Shown here: positions 1 to 11,272 of the stretch, one piece after another
How the letters are laid out: each line of letters begins with the position of its first letter
Position numbering within the stretch: the first letter of the stretch is position 1
Assembly (NCBI GenBank): GCA_007449985.2
Contig: VIIQ02000008.1
Location: forward strand, 62,001-126,000
DNA from: Desmodesmus armatus
Lineage: Eukaryota > Chlorophyta > Chlorophyceae > Sphaeropleales > Scenedesmaceae
Reading direction: 5' to 3'
Length of the DNA stretch: 64,000 nucleotides
Position numbers and translations under genes: made by a program
Notes under the pieces: model-generated
The model's input: the letters and a program-made list of their open reading frames with translations, nothing else
Told to the model about the DNA's origin: nothing
Database searches by the model: none

Positions 1-266
1 GGGGCACGCATGTTGGAGCCACTGCTGATTTGTGATAAAATCCTTTGTGAGGCGCACGTCTGCCCCGAGGCATCTGCCCAGAACTGGGTTCCCCCTGCAA
101 CCAGGTCCCAAATGACACCGACCCTTGGAGGTGTGGCGCTACAGGTGCTACGCCAAGAAACATGTAGTGCAAGTGCTAGTAGTACTACCAGCAATGCCAG
201 CAAATCAGGGATTATGCTGACTGGTGCGTGTTGTGCTGTCGTATTCTCCCCTGTGTGTCCCCACAG

Positions 267-491
267 AGCCAGTTCATCGTGGTGTCCCTGAAGGAGGGCA
301 TGTTCAACAATGCCAACGTCATCTTCAGGACCAAGTTTGTGGACGGCGTGTCCACCGTCACCCGCACAGTCAACGACGCAGTTGGGCGCCGTGATGGGGA
401 GAACATGCACGGCGCACGGGCAGCTGGCGGCAAGGCTGGCAGCAAGGCGGCAGCAGGCAGGGGCGCCCTGCGGGAAAGCAACAGGGGCTGA
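267..491 (+). CDS. SMC2: SMC2 condensin subunit, last exon (5' part outside window)
   Basis: This is the C-terminal exon of the condensin ATPase SMC2, which pairs with SMC4 to compact mitotic chromosomes. The exon opens after a clear acceptor (ccccacag, ending at 266) and reads [18 protein letters not shown], then a stretch containing [14 protein letters not shown]. This is the strongly conserved end of the SMC2 C-terminal head domain, after the Walker B strand. A basic, Ala/Gly-rich tail follows and ends at TGA 489-491. No exon for the preceding conserved head segment is visible in 1-266, so that stretch is probably intron and the gene starts before the window. The call rests on near-identity of the exon to the family as I know it; only about 74 codons are present. 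Confidence 0.9.
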   Translation, partial: SQFIVVSLKEGMFNNANVIFRTKFVDGVSTVTRTVNDAVGRRDGENMHGARAAGGKAGSKAAAGRGALRESNRG

Positions 492-1332
492 GGGGCGTTG
501 CGGACGTGGGGTTCCGGTGTGCTGTGCTACGTTGTGGGGTGGCCCTTGCTGGGCTGATGGCCTGTTGATGCTGGCGGTGTTGATGCTGCCGTGCAAACGG
601 CAATAGTGGCTTTCTCAGAATGTGTACTGCCCAGGCTTTGGAAGAGTGTGCAGAAAGGTGCAATCCTGGTGTCAACTGCTATCCTTGCAAGGATGGATGT
701 AGGTTTGCAGAGCAGCAGGCCCGAGTTGTTGGGCTTTGCCCGAACTGGAATTGCATACATCAAGGTCTCTGGTTGCTTCCTGGCATGCATGCTGCTGACG
801 TCGCTTGCGGCACTCAGTTGTAGCACTTCAAACTGTGCTCGTCAGCAGCTCCACATCTATGCGTGCCCAGTTCCAAGGACTCATGGATGGAGTCACCACT
901 ATGTACCTGACGAAAATCCATACCACCGCATCGCGGCACAGTACCCCACGCGCTGCAGGGCCTCCCCCCCCTTCAAGTCCAGCCGGGAAGGCATCCCACC
1001 CAGAGCTGTAAGCATCAAACCTCGTAACCGGTATCTTGAACATGATATGAAGCTGCATTGCAACGCGCCTCCTTCTCAACTGAAGCAATGCAGTCCAACT
1101 TTCTTCCTCACAGCTGTCACAATTCAAACCCGGTGTGTTGTCTGCTCGCCCACCCGCAGGCTGGCAGCGTGAGTTTCCAGCGCTCAGGGGGTGTATTCAT
1201 GTATTTTGATTGCTGTCTCACCCTCCTCCAGCCGCCCTAGGACGATCTTGTCGGGTCTACTGTCGCAGCGGAGTCCAACCTGTGGGTGAACAGTTTACAC
1301 CAGCTTCATTGGAGTTCAACCTCGTAGCTATC
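492..1332. other. Intergenic: SMC2 3' flank and RING1 upstream region
   Basis: This gap separates the SMC2 stop from the RING1 start on the same strand. Several open frames exist but none resembles a known protein or has convincing splice borders. It presumably holds the SMC2 3' UTR and the promoter and 5' UTR of the next gene. I see no RNA gene or repeat of note. Confidence 0.5.
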
Positions 1333-4158
1333 ATGGGGAAGACTGATGCGGGGCAGGCCCCCAAGCTGCCAGAGCAGCACATAGACGACAGACTGGACAG
1401 GCAGGTTGCAGAGTATTCCAAGCTCTACAGCATAGACAAGTGGCTGCAGCCTCGCAGGTAGGCTCCTAGCCTCCCTCCTAGGCTGTCACTGTTGCATGGT
1501 AGGGTGGCATGCTTCGTGCAGCCTGACATACTGTCCCAGCAACATTCTGTCAATGCACACCTGTCCTGGCCCTGCAGCATGGTGGAGGTGCAGCTTGCAA
1601 AGCTCAAGGATGAGACACGCTGTCCTATGTGCTTCGGTAAGGCGCCAGTGAATGACTTCCTAATTTTTTCTGCCTCCCCCCCCCCCCCCCAAGCGGCCCT
1701 AGCTTGCTGGCAAACCAGTAGTGCCTGCAGAGGTGCCTGCTTATCATCAGCCTTAGCCTGCCTTGTGTTGAACCTGCACCCACCTGTACCCGAGCCCCTC
1801 CCTGGTATCATATCGCTTATTCTGTGCATCTGCAGGCAAGATCAGGAGTGCCCGCATATCCATGGTGTGCCTCCACCGCTACTGTGCCAAGTGCATTGAG
1901 CAGTACCTGCGAGCAAAGATGCCTGGCAGGTAGGGCAGTAGGGACGAACAGGCACAGCAGCAACAGCAACAACAACAGCAGCAGCAGCAGCAGCAGCAGT
2001 GCTGCCTTCATGGCCCATCACCGACAAGCTGCACCCTTGTTGATTCAGCACTGCTTGACACCATCTACCCCATTCACACTGTTGGGCTGCTGTTGTGCTG
2101 CTGGTCGGCTGTTGTGCAGGCATGGTGATGAGAAGGAGTGCCCGGTGTGTCGAGCACACCTGCACAGCAGGAGGGCCACCAAGCCAGTGAGTGAAACCCA
2201 ACCCACCTCCCCAGTAGCAGCTACCAACAGCAGTGCAGACAGTGGCAGTTCAGTAGCTGCGGGCAACAGCTGCCCTTGCAGCAAGCCTGTGCTGCAAGCA
2301 TGCCACTGCTCACGGCCTCTGTGAATGCTGCATGTACCCGCAAACAGGCAGACAGAGCACCTCACAAAGTTTTGTACGTTCAGCGAAAGCCCCCCCCCCC
2401 CCCGGCTTTCCCCTGGGGTGATGGGCCTCATCCACACCAGCTGGAACTGTTGATGACGCTGTAGAGTTGTGCATAAATACTGTAATGCTGTAATATGGTG
2501 TGGCTGCCTTGTGTGCAGGACCCTGCCTTTGACAAGATCATCAAGGCGCTATATGGGGACGTGGATCAGTTTGATGCAGAGGTGAGCCAGACTGACTGAC
2601 AGGGGAAAAAGGGGTGTTAATTGGCCGTGCAAGGGTGCTGATGCTTGCACAGAAGGAATGTCTCTTTACGCAAAAGCTCTCCTAGGGCAGGAGCGGTCAT
2701 TTACCTACCAGTGAAGTGGAACGCATCCATCCCTTTCAGGCCGTGACTGCTGCACTGTCTTGCGCACATGAACAAATGGTGCATGTTGAACGTCTCCTGC
2801 TGGCTCGACCAGGAGAAAAAGCACCACCAGCACCACTGGTCTGTGTGTGTGTTAGAGTGTCTGCAGTCACGTGCTGGCAGTGAGGGTGTGCTCACAGCAC
2901 AGCAAACTGCAACGCAGCTGCTGCATCCAGTCTATATTTGTCAGACGCAGCAGCTGTATCACCAAAGGAAGGTGCAGACACTCATTGCCTGCTTCCTCCT
3001 GTGCTTGTCTCTGTACTCATGTTCGTGCATGTGCATTTGACCCTGCAGGAGGAAGCATTGATAGAGGCAGACAACAAGGCCCACATGAAAGCCTGGCAGG
3101 AGCAAATGGCGGACATGAAGGCACGACAGGCAGCAGCAGTCGCAGCAGCAAAGGCAGCAGGGCCACTGCCGGCCTCAGAGCGCAGGGCTGCTGCGGGCTT
3201 GCCCCGCCCTGCATCCACATCTCAGTTGGATACAGCTGGGGGCTGGGACGGCGGCGCTGGGGCTGGCGGCAAGAGCGGCAAGAAGCGCAGCTACTACTCG
3301 GCTGCACAAGCTGGCCACTGGGATGAGGATGGGGAGGAGGAGGAGGATAGGGAGGGGTATGGGAACGGCAGGGCAGCAGCCGGCAGCAAAGGCGGCTTCA
3401 AGGCAGCCAAGGTGGCAGGAGGCAGCAGCAGGGCAGTTGCAAACCCTCGAGGTGGTGTGTTTGCTGCAGCAGCGGCAGCAGCAGCAGATGGGGGAGAGGA
3501 TGGTGCCATGGGGCTGTTGGGTGCTGTAGGCAGCGACGGCTTGGCGAGCATGGGGAGTGGTGGGCTAGGCAGGAAGAAGAAGAACCCTGCCGTGAGTGTT
3601 GCGCGGTTGATAGGGCTGGCAGCACAAGCAGCAGCTGCAGAGGGGCCGCCGGCGCGGTGCTGTGTGGTGCAGCTGGTGCCGGAGCAGCAGCGGAAGCAGC
3701 AGCAGGAGGTAGAGGGGTCGTCGCCTGCTGCAGCGGCAGCAGGAGGAGGTGGGCGGTCGGACAGTAGGTCTCGGAAGCAGCCAAAGGGTGCGAAAGGGAA
3801 GGGTGATGCAGACGCCGTACCGCAGCAGCAGCGGCTGCAGCAGCTGCTGCCGGGGCAGGTGGCTGCGCCCAGTATAGACCGGCCTTTCTTGGCGTGCCCA
3901 GTTGCATGTACTGTTGCAGACTTGAAGAAGATGCTGCTGCAGCAGTTGCAGCAGCAAGGGGCTACAGCGGGTGTGAAGGAGCGGTTTGAAGTGCAGCTGG
4001 TGATGGGGAAGCAGCAGGGGCTGTTGGCTGGCAGCGGGGACAGCAGTGGGGATGGTGCTGCGGTGCTGGGTGATAGTTTGACGGTGGGGCAGTTGCACGC
4101 TCGGGGCGGGTGCTTGGGGCCAGATGTGCGAGTGCAGTACAGGCTGATGGGGCTTTGA
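1333..4158 (+). CDS. RING1: RING1-type Polycomb (PRC1) E3 ubiquitin ligase with RAWUL region
   Basis: Predicted catalytic subunit of Polycomb repressive complex 1, which ubiquitinates histone H2A in the nucleus. Six exons fit in phase: 1333-1457, 1578-1636, 1836-1929, 2120-2186, 2519-2581 and 3049-4158, giving about 505 residues. A C3HC4 RING spans residues about 57-103 (C57, C60, C73, H75, C78, C81, C100, C103; core RCPMCFG ... VCLHRYCAKC ... ECPVCR). It is followed by DPAFDKIIKALYGDVDQFDAE, the stretch that follows the RING in plant RING1A/B. A low-complexity middle (Gly, Ala, Gln, one acidic patch) leads to residues about 338-505. There CCVVQLVP, a leucine-rich TVADLKKML helix and a closing VQYRLMGL look like a RAWUL (ubiquitin-like) fold interrupted by a Gln/Ser insert. 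The start is the first ATG in phase before the RING. The RING assignment is firm; RAWUL is moderately sure. Confidence 0.85.
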
Positions 4159-4859
4159 TTGAGTGGTTGATGAGCGTGTGAGGGATGCCGAACATGCTGA
4201 TGTCTGTTTGAACCAAAAGGGCACCCTGCCCACAGGGATTCGATAGTGGAGTATAGTACTGCCCTGGTACTTGCACCATCACCATTTCACAGGACGAGCT
4301 GTCACGACCCCTGCTACATTCCATAAAGGAAATGATCGTAAGTCGGAGGGAGAGGCACTGCCTCCCTTTTCAGAGTTGATGATAACGAGGATTTGATGGT
4401 TCCCCCCAACGGCCATTTTGGCACATCCCAACAATTGCTGTGCTGTCCATATGCAACACCGTTTTCATTATAACCAAAAACAATCAGCCACCTGGAGGTG
4501 ATAGGCGCTGGCTGGGGCCGCACAGGCACTCTAAGACTGAAGGGCTTGGGGGGGGGGGCGCTGGAGGAGTTGATGTACTTCTGACACAGCCCTTGACATT
4601 TACGGCTGCTTCTGACATTGTCACGTATGCCATGGAGGTAATCACATGCAAAACCGAGTGGAAACATGTACCCCTGCATCTGAAAGTCAACTCGAGTCCA
4701 CCACACCAGTACTGTACTTCCATAACTTGTTAGTAGTCGCGAAAGTTGGGTGAGCGGTCGCGAACTGCCCGTAAAATTATTTTCTGTTGCTTTGATCCCA
4801 TCCACAAACTTGGTATCCCGTTTGTGACTGTCCAAAGTTCTGATCCAAGATCTGTGAGC
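4159..4859. other. Intergenic between RING1 and F-box/LRR gene
   Basis: About 700 bases without a supportable gene. A G run (near 4550) and a few short open frames are present, none with family resemblance. The last 110 bases before the F-box start partly resemble the sequence upstream of the second F-box copy near 34.58-34.65 kb, so the duplicated unit may include some promoter DNA. Confidence 0.45.
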
Positions 4860-7031
4860 ATGTCGACGTCGAGTCTCGCATCCCTGCCAGATGAGGTCCT
4901 CAAGCTCGTGATGCAGCACGTACCTCTTCAACATCGGCTGGGCAGCTGCTGCTTAGTGAGTCGGCGGCTACATGCTGCAGCAGTAGCAGCTACTGACAGG
5001 GTGTGCGTGAGAGAGAGCCGTTGGACGTCCGGCTTTGAGTGGCTGTTGCACTATGGGCACCATGTGACGGACCTGGGCTTCGTCAACACTTCACACCCAC
5101 TCGGTCATATACCCTGCCCCAACCTGCTGAAGCTGCGCTGTCTCAACAGTAGGGTGCAGCTGGGGCCAGCAGCCGATGGCAGTTTAGGTGTGATCCAAGG
5201 CTGCACCAAGCTTACCCGTCTGGAGCTTTATTGTACTGCTGATGATATCCGAGCAGATGCAGTCCTTGACAGCCTGTCCAGGCTTGTCCACTTGGAGAGC
5301 TTGGATGTGCTAGCAAGCGACCCTATCGTTTTGTCAAGAGGCACATTCCCCTGTTTGACTCGCCTCACAAGTCTCGATCTGAGCGACCTAGCAGATGCAG
5401 AAAGTCTGGCCGAACTGGGGTCACTCACAAGTCTACAGCATCTGGCCTTCTATGGGGGCCGGGGTGACGACAGCATAGCAATCGGCCCCAGCAGCGTCCC
5501 TGGCCTGGTGTTCCCCGCCTCCCTTACCCAGCTTTCGCTGGGGGCAAAGGTTGAGGCTCGGCTACTGTCTTTGGTCCCTGAAGGGTTGCGCAGCCTGCGT
5601 GTTAGTGGTATAGTGGAGGGTCCTGCTGAGGGGCCTGGCTCATTCTTGTGCTGCATAGCTCGGTTACAGCACCTGACAGAGCTGATGATAGAGGCCGATG
5701 GTCGCATCGCCTGGCCTCCCCCTGGGCCTGCATACTCAGCCCTCACGGCTAGCAGCAACCTAAAGTTCCTATGCTTGTGCGGCTCCCAGCCCCCTGTGGG
5801 TGTCTGGTCCCATGTGTTTCCTGCAGCGCGCAAGCTGCCGCACCTTACGTTCGTTACGTTTTACGATGAGACATCTGATCTAGAATGGGCATCTCCACCC
5901 CCAGCATGGGGCGCAGCAGACATTTCTAGCCTTGTCAGCTGCTGCCCTAACTTGTGTGATATCGGTGATGGGTTGTACATGCAGCCAGGACAGCATGTGT
6001 CTGAGCTGCACAAGCTCACGGCCCTAACCCACCTGAATGTCACGTATCGCCCTTGTGACCTTCCAGCAGTCCGAGAGTCTATGCAGGGGTTGGGTGCTGT
6101 CACGCAGCTCCGGAGACTCTCCGTCGAGGTGCTCGGCATGCATGACGGGCCGGCAGCTAGCCTGTTGCCCCTCACAAACCTCACAGCCTTGACCAATCTG
6201 TGGTGCCCTTGCGTGCGGGAAACCATACGGGATGATCTTGAAGGCAGGATGCACTACACACAGCAGGTGAGCAAAACCCCGGCAGCTGGGCCCCGCCATC
6301 ACCCGCAGGGGAAGTCACAGCATAACAGGGCTTGTCAGGTCTCACAGCCATGAGATTCGTGGAGGTGAGAGACAACAGCAGCTGGAAAGGCCTTGGACCA
6401 TACTGATTGTTCTGCAGTTGCTTGGCATCCTGAGCATTGGTCGTTGCTGGCGCAGCCCTGCCTTATGCATCATCAAACACATTTTGTTGCTTGGTCTTTC
6501 ACACTGTTGTTTTGTGTGCTGTGTGTGCTGCAGGCTGACTGGGACATCCCTGTGTGGGTGCGGCTGCTGCGGCTCTGTGCAGACAGCAACAGCCAGGCTA
6601 GAGACCAGCTCGCACAGCTGCTGGCTGACCCAGCAGCAGTTGCACTGCACAGGGCAGTCACTCTAGACCAGGACATGCAGCTATCCATGCAGCTATCCAC
6701 ACAACGGGAGCAGATTGCCACACAGCGTGATGCGTTTGAACAGCAACTAGCAACACTGCAGGGCAGCTCAGAGCAGCAGGATGCATTGGTAGCTGTGCTG
6801 CGGGGGCAGCTGGCAGCACAGAGAGAGGCTGTGGCAGAGCAGGCAGTGCAGATTGCTGGGCTGCAGGGTGAAGTGGCAGCACAAAAGCAGGCTGCGGCGC
6901 AGCAGCAGCAGCTCGTGGTGCAGCAACAGCAGGTTGTGGCACAGCAGGGAGCTCAGATAGCGGGGCTGCAGGGCCAGCTGCAGAGCATGCAGGCAGTGCT
7001 GCAGGGATTGCTGCAGCGCCAGCTGCAGTGA
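4860..7031 (+). CDS. F-box/LRR protein with Gln-rich coiled-coil tail, copy 1
   Basis: Likely substrate-recognition subunit of an SCF ubiquitin ligase. Two exons (4860-6266 and 6534-7031) join in phase 0 and give about 634 residues. The N-terminus SLASLPDEVLKLVMQHVPL... and the following SRRLHAAAVAATDRV match the F-box helix pattern that binds SKP1. Residues about 100-450 are degenerate leucine-rich repeats (LTRLELYC, LVHLESLDV, LTRLTSLDLSDL, LTSLQHLAF, LQHLTEL). Exon 2 adds DWDIPVWVRLLRLC and then a heptad-like Gln/Ala-rich coiled coil to the stop. The ATG at 4860 is chosen because the F-box follows at once; the frame is open further upstream to 4746. A near copy lies inverted at 32467-34576 with the same intron position. 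The substrate cannot be inferred. Confidence 0.82.
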
Positions 7032-7207
7032 CTGATTGCACGGTATTTCATGAAGAGCTTGTTGGACGTGCTGGTGTGAGGTGTTCGCATGGGCGCCATG
7101 GTGGTGCTTTCTGGCTTTTTAAAGGGTTGGACAGGGTTTTGAAGCTCATGCTGCCGCGTGGGGCAGCAAGGTTTGCAGTATGTGGCACTTGGGCATGTCC
7201 CGTGTAG

Positions 7208-7212
7208 TGTAA
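7208..7212 (+). promoter_or_regulatory. TGTAA polyadenylation-type motif
   Basis: TGTAA lies 177 bases after the stop of the F-box/LRR gene. TGTAA is the usual near-upstream polyadenylation element in green algae. The position fits, but a 5-base motif is weak evidence by itself. Confidence 0.4.
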
Positions 7213-7489
7213 AGTGTACAGCCGTGCAGTATGCGTTGGTGTAGTGTGGAGTGGACTAAGCGTGTAGTGCTCATGGTGCAGCCCTGCATATGCATGGAGT
7301 GCTGCAAGCTTGTGCGCCATTGTCACAAGGCTGCCTGTGGTGCACGCTCCATTGGGCCCATCCCCTGGTGTGCTGTGGGAGGGTTGTGAGTTCACACGTT
7401 CCAAGGTATCAGTATGGCTGCAGCACATGTTATGTTGGCACCAGGCCCGTGATGTCTTGCTGGGGTGAGGCCACTGAAGCCCTTGCTCA

Positions 7490-7699
7490 GTGTTGTCCTT
7501 AGAGTTTCAGGCTTTGTGGACCAGCCGTAGAGCTGCGTATGTGCCGACGCAGGGGGCCATGAGCACGATTGACGCAGCCTGGCCTGCAGGTTCAGAGTGC
7601 TTCACAGCAAAAGTAGTCACAAAATCGTATGCATCTGCCTTTGATGAGTTCCTATGTGAGTGTTTGGGGCACTTTGCCTACGTTGAATTGCATGCATGA
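7490..7699 (+). other. Open frame in duplicated 3' flank, truncated (copy 1)
   Basis: This open frame shares MSTIDAAWP, a TAKVVTKSYAS stretch and an F(D)EFLCE segment with the frame at 31631-31969 near copy 2. It lies about 460 bases downstream of the F-box gene on the same strand, as does its partner. I do not recognise a family. The partner continues for about 50 more residues after the point where this copy runs into different DNA near 7670, so this copy is truncated by the junction. It could be an exon of a separate gene, part of a long 3' UTR, or a relic. Confidence 0.3.
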
Positions 7700-8301
7700 C
7701 TGCCTGTTCAAGCCGTTTTGACGGCCAGGTGTCCTCCTCACCATGTCTATTGAAGGTGTTTCCCCCTGTGTCACATACTATACCCTGTGTCACATACTAT
7801 ACAAAACAACCACACCAAACGGTCAACTGAGCAGCTTGATGGAACCAGATGAGCACTACCACAACACTTGCAGCCACTGCTGCCGCACACACGTTGTGCC
7901 CAAGGCACACCGTGGGCCCACAAATCTGGGTGCTGAAATACTGCTCATCACCTGGCAACGCCAGGCTCAAATCGACTGCCCAGACAAACCACACAGGGCT
8001 GCTAATAAGCTCACACAAAGCTTGCATGGTTGTACAGCTTTCACTTATCCACTGGTCAGATCTTGTACTGCCGACTGCCGAGCTAGCCTATGGCTGCAGA
8101 TGGATAGTGTTAACTTGAGCAATGCATCAACATCCCTCACCAAAACCACTCTCTTCAACCTCCAGGCAAGCGGCAAAGGCTGGCACCATGAAACAATGCT
8201 ACCACCCTGCCCACAAGCACAGCCGCTGCCAGGCCCGGCACCCATGATACAAGAGCACCTCACTGCTACAACAGCCGCACCAAGCTGAGTCACCCTCCTT
8301 A
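7700..8301. other. Shared 3' flank of MYND gene, copy 1
   Basis: No gene is evident. The segment is the inverted counterpart of about 39.3-39.8 kb: both contain a gggcagtcga ... gcctggc ... ccaggtg block and a gtgcggcagcagtggctgcaagtgttgtg block. It is therefore 3'-flanking DNA carried along in the MYND-gene duplication. A 17-18 base direct repeat (tgtgtcacatactatac) sits at about 7768-7802. Confidence 0.55.
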
Positions 8302-11239
8302 TTACGCCCGTCTGCTCGGACACTGCTGCTTGTGCACAGGCCAGTGCTGCTGCTGGCACACCACAGAGCAGTACCTACAGACCAGCAGGAGAAATGCGGG
8401 CAGCAGCAACACAGAAATGACAGGTCAGCAGAGTACCAGTGTCGTGCTGCTGGGCCATGTGTAACCCCTACTGTTCAGCAAGCAGCACATGTGGAGCGTG
8501 CATGTAGGCTACGTAGTCACACGACCTGCACTGCCAACACCCTGCCTACAGCAATGCCCAAAACCACACCACCCTAGATCGTACAGTGTGTACGTGGTCT
8601 GTCACTTTGCCACACCATGCACCACTTTACGGCTGCGGTCGACGGAGCCTTGAAAGCCTTACATCCCACGACAAACGCGCATGTCCTGCTGTACATGACA
8701 CATCCTGTCTGAAAGGAGCCCTTGTCACTTCCCAGCTGTGCGCAAGCTAGCCACGTCAGTGCCCCAGCCACCTCATCAAGCAGTTGGTGCTCACCGTGCT
8801 GCAACAGCAAACCCAGGTGCAACAGCTACCCCTGCAGCACCCCCTGCTCCCACACAGCCGCCACATACACAGGCCGCGCCCCGCACAAGGCCAAACCCTG
8901 CACTCACACCCGCCACATTCCTGCAGCCCGGGTTGTTGCAGAAGTAGCGATTGGGCAGCGCTGCACAGAGGGCCGCACCCACAATGCGGAGCCCGGCAGA
9001 CATCTCCAAAAAGGCTTGCTCGACAGCAATCCTGTTATGCCACTGCTGCTGCTGCTGCTGGCAATCAGGCTGTGAGACACTGGCAGTTGCTGACTGCAGT
9101 ACTTGGCGGAAGCTGTCCACCAGGGTAGCCATGACCCCAGGCTCAGCTAGGGCTGTGACAGCTGGCCGCACCCTGCCAACCAACACCTCCAGCACAGTGG
9201 CCAACTGTGACAAATACGAGCCCGTCCAACAGATTGCATTCCTGCTGCTGCTTCTGCTGCTTCTGCTGCTTCTGCTGCTCCTGCTGAATGCTAGCTTTTC
9301 CGCAGAGCACTGCACCACATCACCCCAGCACTGCACAGTCTCCAGCACCACGTCCAGGGCTGTCATGAGGTGCTCCAGCTCCGCATGCAAGTCCTCTGCA
9401 CTCACGGTTGTTGTCCTGGGGGAGTTGTCCCGCACCTGTGCTGAGACCAAAAGCCAGGCCATCAGTGGTGACAGAGGGCCGGTGTCCGCCTGTGTAGCAC
9501 ACAGCTGCAGCTGCTCTGACAGCTGCAGCAGGCACCGCCCCACCACAAACCAGCCCGCTGCTACAGCTTGGTTGTCAGCAGCAGCAGCAGCACTTGCTGC
9601 TTGGTGCTGCACAAGGGTGTCCTGCAGGTTGACAGCCGCTGCAAAGACAGGCACAGCTGCACCTGCCTTGCCCTGTCCTGTGCTGAGCAGGGTGAGGAGC
9701 AGCGACATAGCTGACTGGAGCACCAGCTGCACACCCATGCCAGCCTCGCCACTGCGCATGTCGCCCTGTACTGCAGACACAGCTATCCTGCACATGTCTA
9801 CAGCAGGGCACAGCATTGGTGAGTTCAAAGGGAAGACACCAGTACCGGGGCCCGGAGCAGCAGCTGCTCCTGCGCTGCCTGCTGCACTGCCTGCCAACGG
9901 CAGCTGCTCCGGGCGCTCAAGGGAACGAGCCGCTGCTTCCATTTGCTGCACTGCCAGAGACAGCTGCTGCAGCTGTATCGGCAGCCACAGCTTACCGGGT
10001 GGGCTCAGCAACCCACAGCCGACAGCAGACTGCAGTAAGTGACCTGCCAGCCACAAGCCAGAAGAATGCCAGGTATCCAATCCTGCTGCACACAGGGCCT
10101 GGTCTACTGTCCCAACCGCTGGGCCAACGGTGCTGCTGCTGCTGCTGCTGGTGGTGCTGCCATTGGTCCTGTGGTGTATAACTTTAGCTGCGAATGCTGT
10201 CACCTGCTGCATATGCAGCAAAGCCAGCCCAATGGTGGGCCAGGCAAGTGGTCTCAGGAGGTCAGCACAGACTGTGCAGGGCTGACCGTCTGTGCCTCCA
10301 CACCACGAAGCTGACAGGAGCTGGCGGGCGGTCCCTGCAACCCTGGTTGCTACAGGCAGAGCACCAGGGACCATCAGCCAAGGCACTGCTACTGCTGATG
10401 CCAGCAGCAGCAGCGGTGCCCTCTGCAGACCCGGACTGCGGCTGACCAGCTGACAGACATGCTCAGGCGTGCTGTCTGGCCCCAGGATCACTGCTGCTGC
10501 AAACACAATTCTGACGCACGCCTGCGCTTTGATGCATGCCACCATGGAGCTCCTACTGCTGCTGTTACTGCTGCTGCTGCTGCTGTTGCTGCCAGCCGCA
10601 GCAGCAGCAGCAGCAGCAGCGCTAAGGGCCTCTTCCAGGCAGTGCTCAGGCAGAAGCAGCTTGTATGCCTGGCCCACCTGACCTCCTGTGCTGGAGCTGG
10701 GGTGCTGCTGAGATGTGGCCCAGCTGCCTTGCGGTGCTGCAATGGCCGCTGCAACATGCAGCAGCAAGTGTGGCGGCAGCAGCTCACCCCAGCTGGCCTC
10801 AAAGTGTTGCAGCCATGACTGCACCACAGGGGTGCTGATGCTGTTGGGCTGCAGCGACGGCTGCTGCTGGGGCTGCACGTACTGCTGCACATGGCACAGC
10901 AGCACACCTTCCGCCCTCTCAGCAGCAGCAGGAGGGCCACAGCTGCTGCTGCAGCTGCTGCCATCACCGCCGCTGCTGCTGCGGGGTGATGGTTGCTGTT
11001 CCAGGTGCTGCAGCATGTGCAGCTGCAGCTGGGTGCCGTACAGCGTAGCAACCACACAAGCAGTTTGTTGGAGCGCCTGACGGTGTGCCAGCAGCCTGAC
11101 CACTGCTACTGGCTGGCTGGGACTTTCAATGTGGCCAGGTAGCTCTGCCAGCAGCAGGGAGGCAGTGTGCAGCACAGCTGCAGTGATATCCGCTGCAGGA
11201 AGCTGCAGCAGCTGCTGGCTGTCAGGGAGCTGCGGGGCC

Positions 11240-11272
<33 letters not shown>

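Larger units (their letters stand above)
4860..7672 (+). repeat. Duplicated unit A (F-box/LRR gene plus 3' flank), copy 1
   Basis: The F-box/LRR gene and about 640 bases downstream are repeated, inverted, at roughly 31.66-34.58 kb. Similarity covers exons, the single intron position, the untranslated flank (for example the cgtgtagtgctcat / cagccctgcatatgcat stretch near 7260) and a short downstream open frame. Similarity stops near 7670, where the second duplicated unit begins directly. Confidence 0.75.

Noticed and set aside
591..1172. A 193-codon plus-strand frame between SMC2 and RING1
   Set aside because: No family resemblance, composition unlike neighbouring exons, and no conserved splice context; treated as chance.
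3565..4233. A 222-codon minus-strand frame opposite the RING1 C-terminus
   Set aside because: Leu/Pro/Gln-rich shadow of the CAG-rich last exon with no supporting splice or domain evidence.
8951..10042. A 363-codon plus-strand frame opposite MYND copy 1
   Set aside because: Cys/Ser/Thr-rich antisense reading of the long MYND exon. The matching antisense frame in copy 2 is broken differently, so it is not conserved.
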